A stretch of DNA of 31,318 nucleotides from a virus, in IMG/VR virus record IMGVR_UViG_3300025165_000143, positions 1-31,318 of that record. One strand, 5' to 3'. Positions 8,472 through 16,737 of this stretch are shown piece after piece. The position numbers were made by a program, and so were the translations under genes. How positions within the stretch are numbered: position 1 is the first letter of the stretch; each line of letters opens with the position of its first letter. Below the pieces are notes generated by a model. The model was not told where the DNA came from. It did not search any database and saw only the letters and a program-made list of their open reading frames with translations.

Positions 8472-11400
8472 ACATCACCGAGTTCTACCGCAACGCGGCG
8501 GAATTGAAGAAGGCGTTCGACGCCGGGCAGGTCGCGCTGGAGGACCTGTCCGACGAGGGCAAGACTGCCCTGGCGATCGCTCGGCGGCAGATCAGTGTCA
8601 ACGATCTGTCGAATGAGGGGCGCGAAGCGCTTGGCCTTGAAGCGTTGCCAGCGGGGCCGGGTGTTGGAGAGCGTCTGCTGCACGGCGCCGGTGATGTTAT
8701 CGAGGCGACTGGCCTGGGGGAGTTTGGCCGCCGCGTTGGAGAGCAATACGCCGGGGCGACGGAGACGGTCCGCGAAGCGCCGGGTCAGATTCTGCAGTCG
8801 TTGATGGAGGCTGGGCGCGAGACTGGGCGTGGGCGGCTTGGCGAGGCGGCTACAGAGGTTCTCGGTGCCGTCGGTCACGCGGGTCGGCTAGCTACAGCAC
8901 CGTTTGCACCTATACTTTCACTTGGAGCGGTGCCTGGAGGGATGGTCACCGAGGAGATTGGCCGCGCGGCTGGTATTCCACCAGAACAGCCACTGACGCC
9001 GGAGTGGTTGACCGGCGCGGCGACACCGGAGTTCACAGCCCGCGGCGTTGGCGAGCTGCTCGGCTCATTGTTGGTGCCGGGGATGGAGATGGGCGCGAGG
9101 ATGCCGAGGCCGCCTCGCGGCCCATTTGGGCCCGTGCGTGGAGAGCCAATTCCAGAAGGGGCAGCTCTTCCGCGGCAGGGTAAAGGCCCATTTCCAATGC
9201 CGTCGGAAGCGGCAGAGCGAATGGCTGGGGAACCGTGGGCGGCCCCGCCAGCTGGTCAAAGCCCTCTGCGCCAGGTTAGCGAAATTGACCCGTTATATGA
9301 AGAGTTGGTGGCAGAGGCTCAGCGCCGTGCATACACCGGGCCAGAGGCGCGGCCAACACCAGAGGAGCTGGCGCGTCCAACGGACCCTCGCGTTGCACGG
9401 CGGCTGGAGGTTATTGACTCGGAGGTGGAGTTGCGGCGACGCGAGGCGAAGCGGGCGGCTACGCCAGAGGAACGTCTGGCGATTAGTGGCCGCTTGCGTG
9501 TGCTTCGCAAGGAGCGTGCCGAGTCGGTCAAGATGCTTCGCCCGGACATCCCCGCACCGGGGCGGGCGCCGAAGGGGCCGAGGCCAACGGCTCCGGTGGC
9601 CCCCACGCCAACGTCACCTTACGAGCAGTTCTTCGGCGAGTATCAGGAGCAGGTGCCGCCAGCGCCAGAGAGCGGCCAGCGAACGGCGTACGGCCCAACG
9701 CCCGGGTTCACGCAGACGGGGGAGTTTGTGCCGCCAGTGGAGGAGCTGGTTGGCCTCGAGCCGACGCAACGCCTTTCAGAAGCGCAGCGAGTTGGGGGGG
9801 AGTTCTACCCTGGAGTGCGCGAGCTGCGAGAGGAGGAGCTGGCGCAAGCGCTGGACACAACAAGTCCGCAGGCGCAGGCGGTTGCCCGGGAGGTTGCGCA
9901 GCCGGTGGTCGTCCCAACCGATGCGGCCATTTTGGAACATTCACAGATCGCCGTCGAGAACGACCTTGCGTCAGCGGCGTCGGATCGCATCGTCGCCGAA
10001 GCGGCGAAGCCTCCAGTCGCCGCCGTTAGCCCGACGGCCCCGAACTGGTTCCAACGCGCTTGGACTGGCGAAACGCGGGAGGTGCCTTTCGAGGGGCCGA
10101 AGCCAATGCCGGTTGAAGGGGCCGGCGGACCTACGGCTACACAGCCACCGCAGACTCCGCCACCTCCAGCGCAGCCGGTCCGTATGCACCGGCAGACGCT
10201 GGAGCGGCTGACGAAGATGGGGTTCAGCGAAGCGGAGGCACAGCGGGTCTGGGGTGCCGCTGCAGCAGTCCCGAAGGGGCGGCGGCTGTTGATGAAGATG
10301 GCCAAGGAGGGTGTCACGGCGGATGTGATGCGCGAGCGCTGGCTGGCGCAGGGCCGCACGTCGCTACCCGAGCTATATGAGGGTGGTGGAACGAAGTCCG
10401 CCGAGGGGATGTTGATTGCGGACCTCAAAGCGGCGGGGCACGGAGTCACCGTCGGCGAGTCGCTGACGCCCTTTGGTGAGACCGGGAAGCGCATCATGCG
10501 CGCGGCGGCGAAAGGGGCGGAAGTCACCGACTCCATGCTCGAAGCCCTTGCAGAGTCGAAGGGGTATAAGGTTGAGTGGGTGACTGTGGCCGAAGGCCAG
10601 AAGACGTTTCGGGCACCCGAGCTGGTTGGCCCCGCAGGCCGGATGAGAATACATGACCGAGCGGAGATGGCCCGCTTCTTGTCCGTTGAGGGCCCGGGGG
10701 CTGCGCCGGTCGGTTACGAAGGCGTTGTGCCTCCGGCCTACTTCGCTGACGATCTGATCGCTGCGTTGGGGGACGACAGGATTCGCGTGGTTAGCAAGTT
10801 CCATCCACTTATGAAGCGGATGAACAACTATGGCCCGGGAGTGGATGTGGCCCATCTGGCGAACATTGGCACCGTCACTGCCAAAGCCGTGATGGCGACT
10901 GACCCGGCCGCCCACCTTTTCAACCAGCGTGGGATTGAGCTGTGGACTCATACAAAGCGCACCATTGGCCGCCTTCGGGATAAGGTCGATAAGTTCACGG
11001 ACAAATACGGCCTCGGGGGCAATAAGACAGAGTCGAACAATCTCTTCGCCGCTATTGACATTCTGAACCGTGGCAACATGGACGAAATCGCTCAGCTTCG
11101 TCAGCGGGTCCGTCCTGAGCTGCTTGATGCTGCGATTGTCGAACATCGCGTGCTCGTAAATGCAGCGGCGGAGTTGATGGAATCCATTCGCTCTGACTTC
11201 CGCCGCGTTTCGGGAACGTACATCACCCATTGGCCGTTGGAGCAAGAGTTGCTGAATGTCGAGGCAAACTTTCGGCGCTACAGCGATCTAGCGAAGCAGT
11301 TCCCTGACCAAGCGGTTTACTCGGCGGAGGCTCAACGGCTCGGCGGTTTGGTTGAAGAGGTTCGGCGGACCAATACCGACGCGAAGTTGAAGCGGGCGAC

Positions 11401-12976
11401 GTGGCTACCGGAGCAGGGATACTTCGGTCCGATTGACGAGAGTCGGACGTGGAATTTGGCTTACGAAACTTCTGACTATCGTGGGGTGATGCACAAATAT
11501 CTGGACGGCGTTGAGAGGATATTCTTCACTGATCGCTTCTTGCCTGAGGCGAGAACGATTCTCAAGGCGGAGTCATTGAAGGACAAGCCGCTTCTTGTTC
11601 GGCTGATGCACGAGCATATTGGCGCGTTGATGGGCGGTGCTGGAGCCCGAAGCCGAGTTGCAACGTATAACTTGGCAATGCGGATTACGAAGAACCCCAT
11701 GAAGGCGATGAGTGTGGCGGGAGACGTTGACCTCGGAGTCAACATTTACAACAACTTCATGGTTATGAAGGCGATGGGTCTCAAAGCCAGCAACCTCATC
11801 GCTAACGCGCTAAACCCGTTCATGACGGGGTGGGCGGAGGTCGGGTCACGGGCGTGGCTGCATGGGTTGAAGTCGGCATTCACCGTAGACGGCTGGCGAC
11901 TAGCGGAAGCGGTTGGGACAGCGACGCCGGTTGGCAAGCCGCTTCGCTTCACGCCATACTCTCGGGCGGAAATAGCTGAAGGTTTGTCATCGAGCCTGAG
12001 AGGTGGTCACATTACGTTGAAGGTCCTCGACGCCGTGACGGGAAAGTTGGCGCAAAAGACGATGGCGGCCCACACCTTCATTGAGAAGTTTAACCACGTT
12101 CATATGACCAACGCCGGAGCGTGGAAAGGGCGAAACATTCTCGGGTATCACCCCGTTCAAGCGGCGAGATACGGCGCAGCCGTATCCCGTGGCACGAACT
12201 GGCTGTATGGAATGATAGACAAACCTGCATTGTTTACTGGACCGGCTGGTCGCGCTGTGGGTCTTTTCAAGACGTGGGTTGTCAACTACGTGGAGAAGAT
12301 GGTGGACTATGGCCGGATGGCCGTTCAGGATGGGAACTCCGCTCCGCTAATACGCAGTGTAGTCGCGTTGATGCTGACTGCCGGCACTGCGGGGATTCCG
12401 ATGTACCGTGAGGCGAAGCAGCAGATTATCAAGCGGACGGGGAAGGACATCCTGCCGGAGATCAACCCGGTGGAGTGGCTGACATGGATGGCCGGCCTCG
12501 GCTCGGGGTGGACGATTGAAGGGGCGTTGAGCCCGTTCAACCTCCCGCAGACGCCGGGTGGCCTGGCCGACACTATTGCCCCACTCAGCACCCTTCGGGA
12601 GCTTGGGACGGACCCGCTCAAAGCGGTTACACCGTTAGCTGTCAGCGGAGCCATCGAAGCGCTAAAGGAAACGGCAGCTGGCCAGGCGTTGCACCCAAAG
12701 ACAGGGAAGCCGATTGCACGGCGCGGAGCGGCAGACGTAGCCGCAACGGCCTTTCGACTTCGGCAGCCAGCGCAGGCTCTGCGGGCACGAGCGCTGTCGG
12801 AGATCGCCAACGCATTTCAGGGGGGCAACGCAGCGTTGGTCCGGAGGATTGTTGCCGACGCGAGGCGGCAGGGACTGTTGATTGACCAGGGGACGATAGC
12901 GGCAATACGGAGGAGGGTGGAGGTGGAACGGCGAGCGCCGTCGGCCGCGGCCATCCTTGGGAGGGGGCTGGATTGA
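8468..12976 (+). CDS. very large internal virion / DNA-ejection protein (1502 aa)
   Basis: The largest gene of the window. GTG at 8468 overlaps the upstream stop (GTGA). The N terminus carries two short direct repeats (DLSDEGKTAL and DLSNEGREAL), then Pro-rich disordered stretches to about residue 580 and a long mostly helical region. The C-terminal third has hydrophobic or amphipathic segments (for example FMVMKAMGLKASNLIANALN and SVVALMLTAGTAGIPMY) that could form a membrane channel. Size, position between tail and lysis genes, and helical content match the large ejection proteins of podovirus-type phages. I see no clear lytic transglycosylase motif. Relation to large polyvalent phage proteins is possible. 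Confidence 0.65.
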   Translation: MNITEFYRNAAELKKAFDAGQVALEDLSDEGKTALAIARRQISVNDLSNEGREALGLEALPAGPGVGERLLHGAGDVIEATGLGEFGRRVGEQYAGATETVREAPGQILQSLMEAGRETGRGRLGEAATEVLGAVGHAGRLATAPFAPILSLGAVPGGMVTEEIGRAAGIPPEQPLTPEWLTGAATPEFTARGVGELLGSLLVPGMEMGARMPRPPRGPFGPVRGEPIPEGAALPRQGKGPFPMPSEAAERMAGEPWAAPPAGQSPLRQVSEIDPLYEELVAEAQRRAYTGPEARPTPEELARPTDPRVARRLEVIDSEVELRRREAKRAATPEERLAISGRLRVLRKERAESVKMLRPDIPAPGRAPKGPRPTAPVAPTPTSPYEQFFGEYQEQVPPAPESGQRTAYGPTPGFTQTGEFVPPVEELVGLEPTQRLSEAQRVGGEFYPGVRELREEELAQALDTTSPQAQAVAREVAQPVVVPTDAAILEHSQIAVENDLASAASDRIVAEAAKPPVAAVSPTAPNWFQRAWTGETREVPFEGPKPMPVEGAGGPTATQPPQTPPPPAQPVRMHRQTLERLTKMGFSEAEAQRVWGAAAAVPKGRRLLMKMAKEGVTADVMRERWLAQGRTSLPELYEGGGTKSAEGMLIADLKAAGHGVTVGESLTPFGETGKRIMRAAAKGAEVTDSMLEALAESKGYKVEWVTVAEGQKTFRAPELVGPAGRMRIHDRAEMARFLSVEGPGAAPVGYEGVVPPAYFADDLIAALGDDRIRVVSKFHPLMKRMNNYGPGVDVAHLANIGTVTAKAVMATDPAAHLFNQRGIELWTHTKRTIGRLRDKVDKFTDKYGLGGNKTESNNLFAAIDILNRGNMDEIAQLRQRVRPELLDAAIVEHRVLVNAAAELMESIRSDFRRVSGTYITHWPLEQELLNVEANFRRYSDLAKQFPDQAVYSAEAQRLGGLVEEVRRTNTDAKLKRATWLPEQGYFGPIDESRTWNLAYETSDYRGVMHKYLDGVERIFFTDRFLPEARTILKAESLKDKPLLVRLMHEHIGALMGGAGARSRVATYNLAMRITKNPMKAMSVAGDVDLGVNIYNNFMVMKAMGLKASNLIANALNPFMTGWAEVGSRAWLHGLKSAFTVDGWRLAEAVGTATPVGKPLRFTPYSRAEIAEGLSSSLRGGHITLKVLDAVTGKLAQKTMAAHTFIEKFNHVHMTNAGAWKGRNILGYHPVQAARYGAAVSRGTNWLYGMIDKPALFTGPAGRAVGLFKTWVVNYVEKMVDYGRMAVQDGNSAPLIRSVVALMLTAGTAGIPMYREAKQQIIKRTGKDILPEINPVEWLTWMAGLGSGWTIEGALSPFNLPQTPGGLADTIAPLSTLRELGTDPLKAVTPLAVSGAIEALKETAAGQALHPKTGKPIARRGAADVAATAFRLRQPAQALRARALSEIANAFQGGNAALVRRIVADARRQGLLIDQGTIAAIRRRVEVERRAPSAAAILGRGLD

Positions 12977-13170
12977 GTGAAGGCAATTCGCATAACGTGC
13001 CGTGGAAGTGGGTGGCGGGCATTCTTGTCGCCATGGTTTTGGCCATGAGCGCCGCTTGGGCAAGGGACATCACCACCCGCGTGGCGGTGGTTGAGAGCAA
13101 CATGGTGACGAAGGAGCAGTTCGTCCGCCTGGAGGACAAGATTGATCAACTGTTGATGAGGCGGCGATGA
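12973..13170 (+). CDS. small membrane protein with coiled-coil tail, holin-like
   Basis: TTG at 12973 overlaps the previous stop (TTGA) and follows a GGGAGGGGG run. The 65-residue product has one membrane helix (VAGILVAMVLAMSAAWA, residues about 14-30), then a coiled coil with heptad spacing (VAVVESNMVTKEQFVRLEDKI). It directly precedes and overlaps the endolysin gene (ATGA), where phages often place a holin or a small accessory membrane protein. Holin function is inferred from position only. Confidence 0.6.
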   Translation: MSEGNSHNVPWKWVAGILVAMVLAMSAAWARDITTRVAVVESNMVTKEQFVRLEDKIDQLLMRRR

Positions 13171-13613
13171 TTGGTGAACTGTTGGAGCAACTTCGCTGGC
13201 TTGCGTACACGGTCTATATGGAGGCCGAGGGCGAGCCTTATGAAGGCAAGCTCGGCGTGGCTTACGCCATCTGTAACCGCGCACGTTCAAAGAAGCGGAG
13301 CGTGTCGGATGTGGTGTTCCAAGGGTGGCAGTTTAGCGCGTGGAACACGGAGAGTCCGACGCGGCTCAAGCTTGATGAGATTTCGGCGGGGCTGTGGTCG
13401 GATTGCTACAAGGCATCCGCTGCCGCTTACTTCGAGCTTAGCGACGATCCAACGAGTGGTGCAACGCACTATCTCAACGTTGAGGCGACGAAGGCGGCGC
13501 GTCAGGGGACGTTGCCGAAGTGGGCGGCGGACCCGAACGATGCAACGCGGGTCAACGAGGTGTTGGTGGCCGTGCGGCTTGGCCGCCACACGTTCCTGCG
13601 GGACCCTTCGTAG
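13167..13613 (+). CDS. cell-wall hydrolase, SleB family (endolysin)
   Basis: The 148-residue product matches the Hydrolase_2/SleB pattern: TVYMEAEGEPYEGKLGVAYA at residues 15-34 with the conserved catalytic-type glutamate at position 19, then ICNRA, SVSDVVFQGWQFSAWN and a DPTSGATHYLN block. These enzymes cleave peptidoglycan glycan strands. There is no signal peptide, so it needs a holin-type partner, and several small membrane proteins flank it. Its size is typical for phage single-domain members of the family. Start: ATG overlapping the preceding stop, with GATGAGGCGG upstream. Confidence 0.88.
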   Translation: MIGELLEQLRWLAYTVYMEAEGEPYEGKLGVAYAICNRARSKKRSVSDVVFQGWQFSAWNTESPTRLKLDEISAGLWSDCYKASAAAYFELSDDPTSGATHYLNVEATKAARQGTLPKWAADPNDATRVNEVLVAVRLGRHTFLRDPS

Positions 13614-13653
13614 TGGATGAGTGGTGGGAGTACAACCTCTGGAGGACAGCCTG

Positions 13654-14016
13654 ATGTCACTCATTTCCATTATTGACTTCTGGGGTGGCCTGGATAAGTG
13701 GGTGAAGCGCCTCGTCGTTGTGGGTGGGGCGATCACTCTCCTGAGCCAATTCTCCGGCGCGATTCTGAGTATCACTCTGGACAACCACTATGTCCTAGCC
13801 GCCGAAGCCAAGGCCTATGTAACCACCGTCGAGTTGAACCGCCAGATCGGGGACGTGAAGAAAATTCAACTGGAGTCAGAACGACGGCGGCTACGGGATG
13901 AACTCTATAAACTCAAGAGCATGAACCGCCCCCAGGACCGGCAACGCATCCTGCAACTCGAAGACGACATTAAGGACATTGACCGTCAGTTGCGACGACT
14001 CGAACAAGGGAGGTAG
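13654..14016 (+). CDS. membrane-anchored coiled-coil protein, candidate i-spanin/holin
   Basis: The ATG at 13654 is 8 bases after GGAGG, which rules against the longer open frame from 13621. The 120-residue product has a membrane segment (RLVVVGGAITLLSQFSGAIL, residues about 19-38), then a periplasm-like domain ending in a long charged coiled coil (residues 70-118). One N-terminal membrane helix plus a coiled coil is the usual i-spanin form; holin-type alternatives are possible. It follows the endolysin directly. Confidence 0.6.
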   Translation: MSLISIIDFWGGLDKWVKRLVVVGGAITLLSQFSGAILSITLDNHYVLAAEAKAYVTTVELNRQIGDVKKIQLESERRRLRDELYKLKSMNRPQDRQRILQLEDDIKDIDRQLRRLEQGR

Positions 14017-14019
14017 AAC

Positions 14020-14178
14020 ATGAGTGGATGGAAGACGTGGGCAGCGGCAGCGATTGTGGCCGGAGGGGCCATCTTGGAGTTTCTAGGTTACGGGGAACTA
14101 GCCAAGCTCCTTTATGGAGCGGGCGGGGCCATTGGGCTCGTTGGCCTCGGTCACAAGATTGAGAAGTCTGGGGGGTAG
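14020..14178 (+). CDS. small hydrophobic protein, holin candidate (52 aa)
   Basis: An excellent Shine-Dalgarno (GGGAGGT) overlapping the previous stop leads to ATG at 14020. The 52-residue product has two Gly/Ala-rich hydrophobic segments (AAAAIVAGGAILEFLG and KLLYGAGGAIGLVGLG) and a short charged end, a shape compatible with a small two-helix holin. TAG is followed directly by the next ATG. The function is inferred from size, hydrophobicity and position. Confidence 0.6.
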   Translation: MSGWKTWAAAAIVAGGAILEFLGYGELAKLLYGAGGAIGLVGLGHKIEKSGG

Positions 14179-14445
14179 ATGGGTGCCCTGGGCGATCTTA
14201 TTGCCGCTATCGCCCTGAAATTCATTCAGGCGTGGCTGGCCCGGGCGGACCTTCAGCAGAAGGCCAAGCTTGAGCTGGCGCTGGACATTGAAAGGGTGGG
14301 AAATGAAGCGGCGCGTCGGGCGTTGGAATGGAAGGCTGATGCTGCTAGTCGTTCCGATGGTGGCGCTGGCCTTCGGGTGCGTGAGGGCGCAGGCGGGATC
14401 GCCCTACCGGGTGAGGATTCCGGTCCTTCGGGCGGAGCCAACTGA
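14179..14445 (+). CDS. small helical protein of the lysis cassette (88 aa)
   Basis: ATG follows the preceding stop with no gap, preceded by a GGGGGG run. The first half is an amphipathic or weakly hydrophobic helix (GALGDLIAAIALKFIQAWLA) followed by charged helix; the second half is Gly/Ala-rich. The last 143 bases overlap, in another frame, the next gene, a nested layout reminiscent of i-spanin/o-spanin pairs. The C-terminal half may therefore be shaped by the other frame. Function not assigned. Confidence 0.55.
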   Translation: MGALGDLIAAIALKFIQAWLARADLQQKAKLELALDIERVGNEAARRALEWKADAASRSDGGAGLRVREGAGGIALPGEDSGPSGGAN

Positions 14446-14581
14446 GATTCCTTGCATAATTGCTGAGGGGCGGGCTACCTGCGTTCTGGTGGACAGGGGT
14501 GACTGGCAGGCGGTCGTTCGGGAGTTGAAGGCCGCTTGCCTAGCAAATGGTCAGACGCCAAAGGAGTGCCAGACGGATTAG
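14303..14581 (+). CDS. exported small Cys-containing protein, possible o-spanin-like
   Basis: ATG at 14303 follows AAGGGTGG inside the preceding gene. The 92-residue product has a basic start (MKRRVGRWNGR), a hydrophobic core (LMLLVVPMVALAFGC) and a Cys at its end, so it has a signal peptide; the sequence before the Cys (AFG) is a weak lipobox. The mature part has three further Cys and no proline-rich stretch, unlike classical Rz1. Its nested start and the end-of-cassette position support a lysis role, which remains a guess. It is the last + strand gene and overlaps the convergent gene by four bases. Confidence 0.5.
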   Translation: MKRRVGRWNGRLMLLVVPMVALAFGCVRAQAGSPYRVRIPVLRAEPTEIPCIIAEGRATCVLVDRGDWQAVVRELKAACLANGQTPKECQTD

Positions 14582-14835
14582 GGCAGACTATACATAACCG
14601 CCGTTCGACGCCGCCTCCGCCCTGCGATGATTGCATGGTGGAGGCGGCGTTCCTCATCCGTGACAGGGGTTCCGTCATCATGGCACAAGGGGATGGCGCC
14701 CTTGCCTCCCGGCTTCCATGGCTCGTTACCCTGAAACTCTCGCATTGCCAGCCTAGCCGCGATTCCACACCGCTTGCAGTGAATGGAGAAGATTTCGGTG
14801 GGGCGATTGCAATGAATGCAGTGGCGGTCGCTCAT
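14578..14835 (-). CDS. small zinc-binding protein (85 aa)
   Basis: A near-perfect Shine-Dalgarno (GGAGGT) precedes the ATG at 14835. Near the N terminus is a four-Cys zinc ribbon (HCIHC then HCKRCG, residues about 6-23), followed by a basic C terminus. It is the last gene of the early block and its 3' end runs four bases into the late block. The ribbon is similar in style to DksA/TraR-type C4 fingers, but the characteristic helices of that family are not evident. A nucleic-acid or RNA polymerase contact is possible but unproven. Confidence 0.7.
   Translation of the reverse strand: MSDRHCIHCNRPTEIFSIHCKRCGIAARLAMREFQGNEPWKPGGKGAIPLCHDDGTPVTDEERRLHHAIIAGRRRRRTAVMYSLP
14608..14650. terminator. 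GC-rich hairpin at the convergence of late and early blocks
   Basis: Perfect 11-base arms ACGCCGCCTCC (14608-14618) and GGAGGCGGCGT (14640-14650) flank a 21-base loop. It lies 27 bases beyond the last + strand stop and inside the 3' part of the convergent - strand gene. No T-tract follows on either strand, so it is not a canonical intrinsic terminator. It may pause or stop opposing polymerases, or protect mRNA ends. Confidence 0.4.
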
Positions 14836-14838
14836 TGG

Positions 14839-15045
14839 CTACCTCCTATTCGGCCCGCCCCTTGGGCGCGGCTTCACCCCGAACCGCTTCAGCAGATGGT
14901 ACGCTCCGCTTCGCGTCAGCCCCAACTTCTCCCCAATCTGCTTCGCTGACATTCCTGAGTCGTACAACTTGTCAAGCCACTCCCTTGCGGAGTCGGAGCC
15001 TTCGGCTTGCGCCTCGCGGCGCCATGCAGCAATGTCTTTGCCCAT
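14839..15045 (-). CDS. small helix-turn-helix DNA-binding protein
   Basis: I chose ATG at 15045 because it follows GGGGGAGG; an earlier ATG at 15084 lies inside the palindrome and lacks a ribosome site. The 68-residue product has a helical lead (AAWRREAQAEGSDSAREWLD) and a clear HTH of the resolvase/Cro type (SAKQIGEKLGLTRSGAYHLL), then a basic tail RPRGGPNRR. A 28-bp palindrome lies 16 bases upstream of this start, and related sites recur at 26365 and 29932. The obvious inference is an autoregulated phage repressor or activator. Confidence 0.75.
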   Translation of the reverse strand: MGKDIAAWRREAQAEGSDSAREWLDKLYDSGMSAKQIGEKLGLTRSGAYHLLKRFGVKPRPRGGPNRR

Positions 15046-15060
15046 TGAGCGGCCTCCCCC

Positions 15061-15088
15061 AACATTGTGCCAGAATTGACACAATGTT
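15061..15088. promoter_or_regulatory. 28-bp palindromic operator-like site, copy 1
   Basis: Perfect nine-base arms AACATTGTG (15061-15069) and CACAATGTT (15080-15088) surround a ten-base centre CCAGAATTGA. The inner part also pairs, with one mismatch. It fills the gap between the helicase-like gene and the HTH gene, just ahead of the HTH ribosome site. Copy 2 (29932-29959) matches it at 24 of 28 positions and copy 3 (26365-26392, read on the other strand) at 23 of 28. Confidence 0.7.
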
Positions 15089-16563
15089 CAGCGCTTCGTT
15101 AACATATAAAAGTGCACCCGCCTCGTGGTGTCACGAACTTCCTTGACAACCCCCGCCTGCTCCAGCGTAGGGATTATCTTATTGCTGAGGAGGTCAGCGT
15201 TCACGCCGTACCTGTATACCCGTTTTAGCAGCGCACTGTGATCAATCTTCCCGCCAGCCTTCGTGATGGCCTCCACCACGACTTCGTAATGCCGCCCCTG
15301 CTCCGTTACGTCCACGATGCTAAATGCCTCCGGCATGTACCGCTGAGTCAATTCGAGAAGGGCGAGGGCTCGTTGGAGGGTGTTCTCTGACAACTCCATC
15401 GGCAGCTCTTCGCTGATGGTGAGGATGAGTGCGAGCCGGATGAGATGGTCCGGCTTGCGCTCGAAGTAGCCGGACAACTGAAGGCTGTCATGCTGCTCCT
15501 GCCGCGAGGTGGCGTACCACGCTTCGTACCACTCCTCCGCCTTCGGAGTCATCATGACCGCACCGCTGAGATTGGAGTATGAGACTAGCTTTGCCTGCAG
15601 CCACGCTCGGAGGGTCGCGTCTGCCGGCTTCGGCAGGGCGAATATGCGTGGAGTGTCCGCCTGGACAACAAAGACGAAGCGGCTGATGGTCCCACCGAGG
15701 AAGGCGGATTGGGGGATGGAGTGGGCGAGGCCATCTGGCGTGATGCCGCCGAGCAAGTGGACAGCGGGTGACTGCAGCGTCAGCCGGCCCTTCGTTCGGG
15801 TCACGTAGTCGAAGGGGCCTTCGCGGCAATCGGCGATGGATGTCAACATAAGCACAAGCCCCTCGTTGAACTCCTGCTTGCCCATGAAGACGCCGAGCTC
15901 AGGCGCATGGATAAAGAGGGACGGGTTCGCGGTGGAGATGGACGTGCCACCTACGGACGCCTTCGCGGTGACCTGCCGTGCCATCACGTCGAGGATGCCT
16001 TCGGGGGTGCCCTTCTCGCTGAGGATTTCAATGACGTTGGAGTCACGGAGGAGGCCGACGGCGATGTTCAACGAAGTGGACTTCTTGCATTTGCCCGTCG
16101 GGGCGACGAGGACGATGTAGTGGTTCGGGTACACACGGTAATAGTGTTTCTCGAAGAAGACGCGGCGCGAGAGTGCAGCGCCAACCACCGACACTCCATT
16201 CCAGAAGTGGAAGAGGATGGGAGCTTCGTGACCGCGAGTAAACTCGGCGTAGCGCCCAAGCCACCCACCCTTTGGGAACAGTTCTTCGAGCGAAGGGCGA
16301 AGCTCGGGCGGCGTCAGCGCGTCTTCCAGCTTCGCCGGGTCTTCACAGCCAATAGCAAAGGCGAATGACGCTGGAGAGAGTCCAAACCGTGTACGGATCG
16401 CTTCTGCCAGTTCGTCCCGCTGCGTCGGGGCCACGAATTGCCCGAAGGAGCGGAGGAAGTGGATGGCGTTCGTTCGCATTTCGACGTTCGCCCAGTTTAT
16501 TGAGGGACTTTTTAGCAGGTTGCACAGCCGGTCTAGCTGTTCCCCGATGACTTTGTCGTGCAT
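15088..16563 (-). CDS. DUF3987-type helicase-like ATPase
   Basis: The 491-residue product has a P-loop (APTGKCKKST, residues 154-163) preceded by the strand YIVLVAP, then FIHAPELGVFMG and LLGGITPDGL blocks typical of the DUF3987 group, which is found in phage replication modules and related to the C-terminal ATPase part of primase-helicases. It probably unwinds DNA at the fork with the nearby polymerase. The C-terminal 70 residues resemble a winged helix (KAGGKIDHSALLKRVYRYGV). I see no primase domain in it or beside it. Two copies of zinc or HTH small genes follow and precede it. Confidence 0.75.
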   Translation of the reverse strand: MHDKVIGEQLDRLCNLLKSPSINWANVEMRTNAIHFLRSFGQFVAPTQRDELAEAIRTRFGLSPASFAFAIGCEDPAKLEDALTPPELRPSLEELFPKGGWLGRYAEFTRGHEAPILFHFWNGVSVVGAALSRRVFFEKHYYRVYPNHYIVLVAPTGKCKKSTSLNIAVGLLRDSNVIEILSEKGTPEGILDVMARQVTAKASVGGTSISTANPSLFIHAPELGVFMGKQEFNEGLVLMLTSIADCREGPFDYVTRTKGRLTLQSPAVHLLGGITPDGLAHSIPQSAFLGGTISRFVFVVQADTPRIFALPKPADATLRAWLQAKLVSYSNLSGAVMMTPKAEEWYEAWYATSRQEQHDSLQLSGYFERKPDHLIRLALILTISEELPMELSENTLQRALALLELTQRYMPEAFSIVDVTEQGRHYEVVVEAITKAGGKIDHSALLKRVYRYGVNADLLSNKIIPTLEQAGVVKEVRDTTRRVHFYMLTKR

Positions 16564-16572
16564 TGGCCGCCC

Positions 16573-16737
16573 TCATCGTGCCAATACCTCCGCGGGTTTG
16601 CGATAGCCTCCAGGGCACCACGTGCGCCCAGATTTGTGCCCGCAGGTTAAGTAGTTAAAATCGCCGATGTTCCACAGCCGAACCGGCTTGCGGCACACCG
16701 GGCATATGCCTAAGATAGGCTTTCCATTTCTCCCCAA
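16573..16737 (-). CDS. small zinc-ribbon protein (54 aa)
   Basis: A short gene filling the gap between polymerase and helicase-like genes. The TTG start at 16737 follows GAGGTGAGAG and overlaps the 3' end of the polymerase gene by 28 bases. The product has CPVC at residues 12-15 and CGHKSGRTWC at 32-41, a CxxC...CxH...C zinc-ribbon pattern, within an otherwise well-formed 54-residue frame. Its place inside the replication genes suggests a DNA- or protein-binding accessory, but nothing more can be said. Confidence 0.6.
   Translation of the reverse strand: MGRNGKPILGICPVCRKPVRLWNIGDFNYLTCGHKSGRTWCPGGYRKPAEVLAR

Noticed and set aside
8468-12976. Peptidoglycan-degrading domain in the 1502-residue protein
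   Set aside because: I looked for a transglycosylase-type ES/GLMQ pattern and did not find a convincing one.
13621-13653. N-terminal extension of the coiled-coil lysis gene
   Set aside because: The frame is open to 13621, but the ATG at 13654 has GGAGG at the right distance and the extension has no ribosome site.
13614-13655. 13-codon frame after the endolysin (GTG start, WWEYNLW)
   Set aside because: Too short and without a ribosome site; most likely a chance frame.
15142-15171. TTGACA on the + strand inside the helicase-like gene
   Set aside because: No -10 at a fitting distance and no + strand gene downstream.
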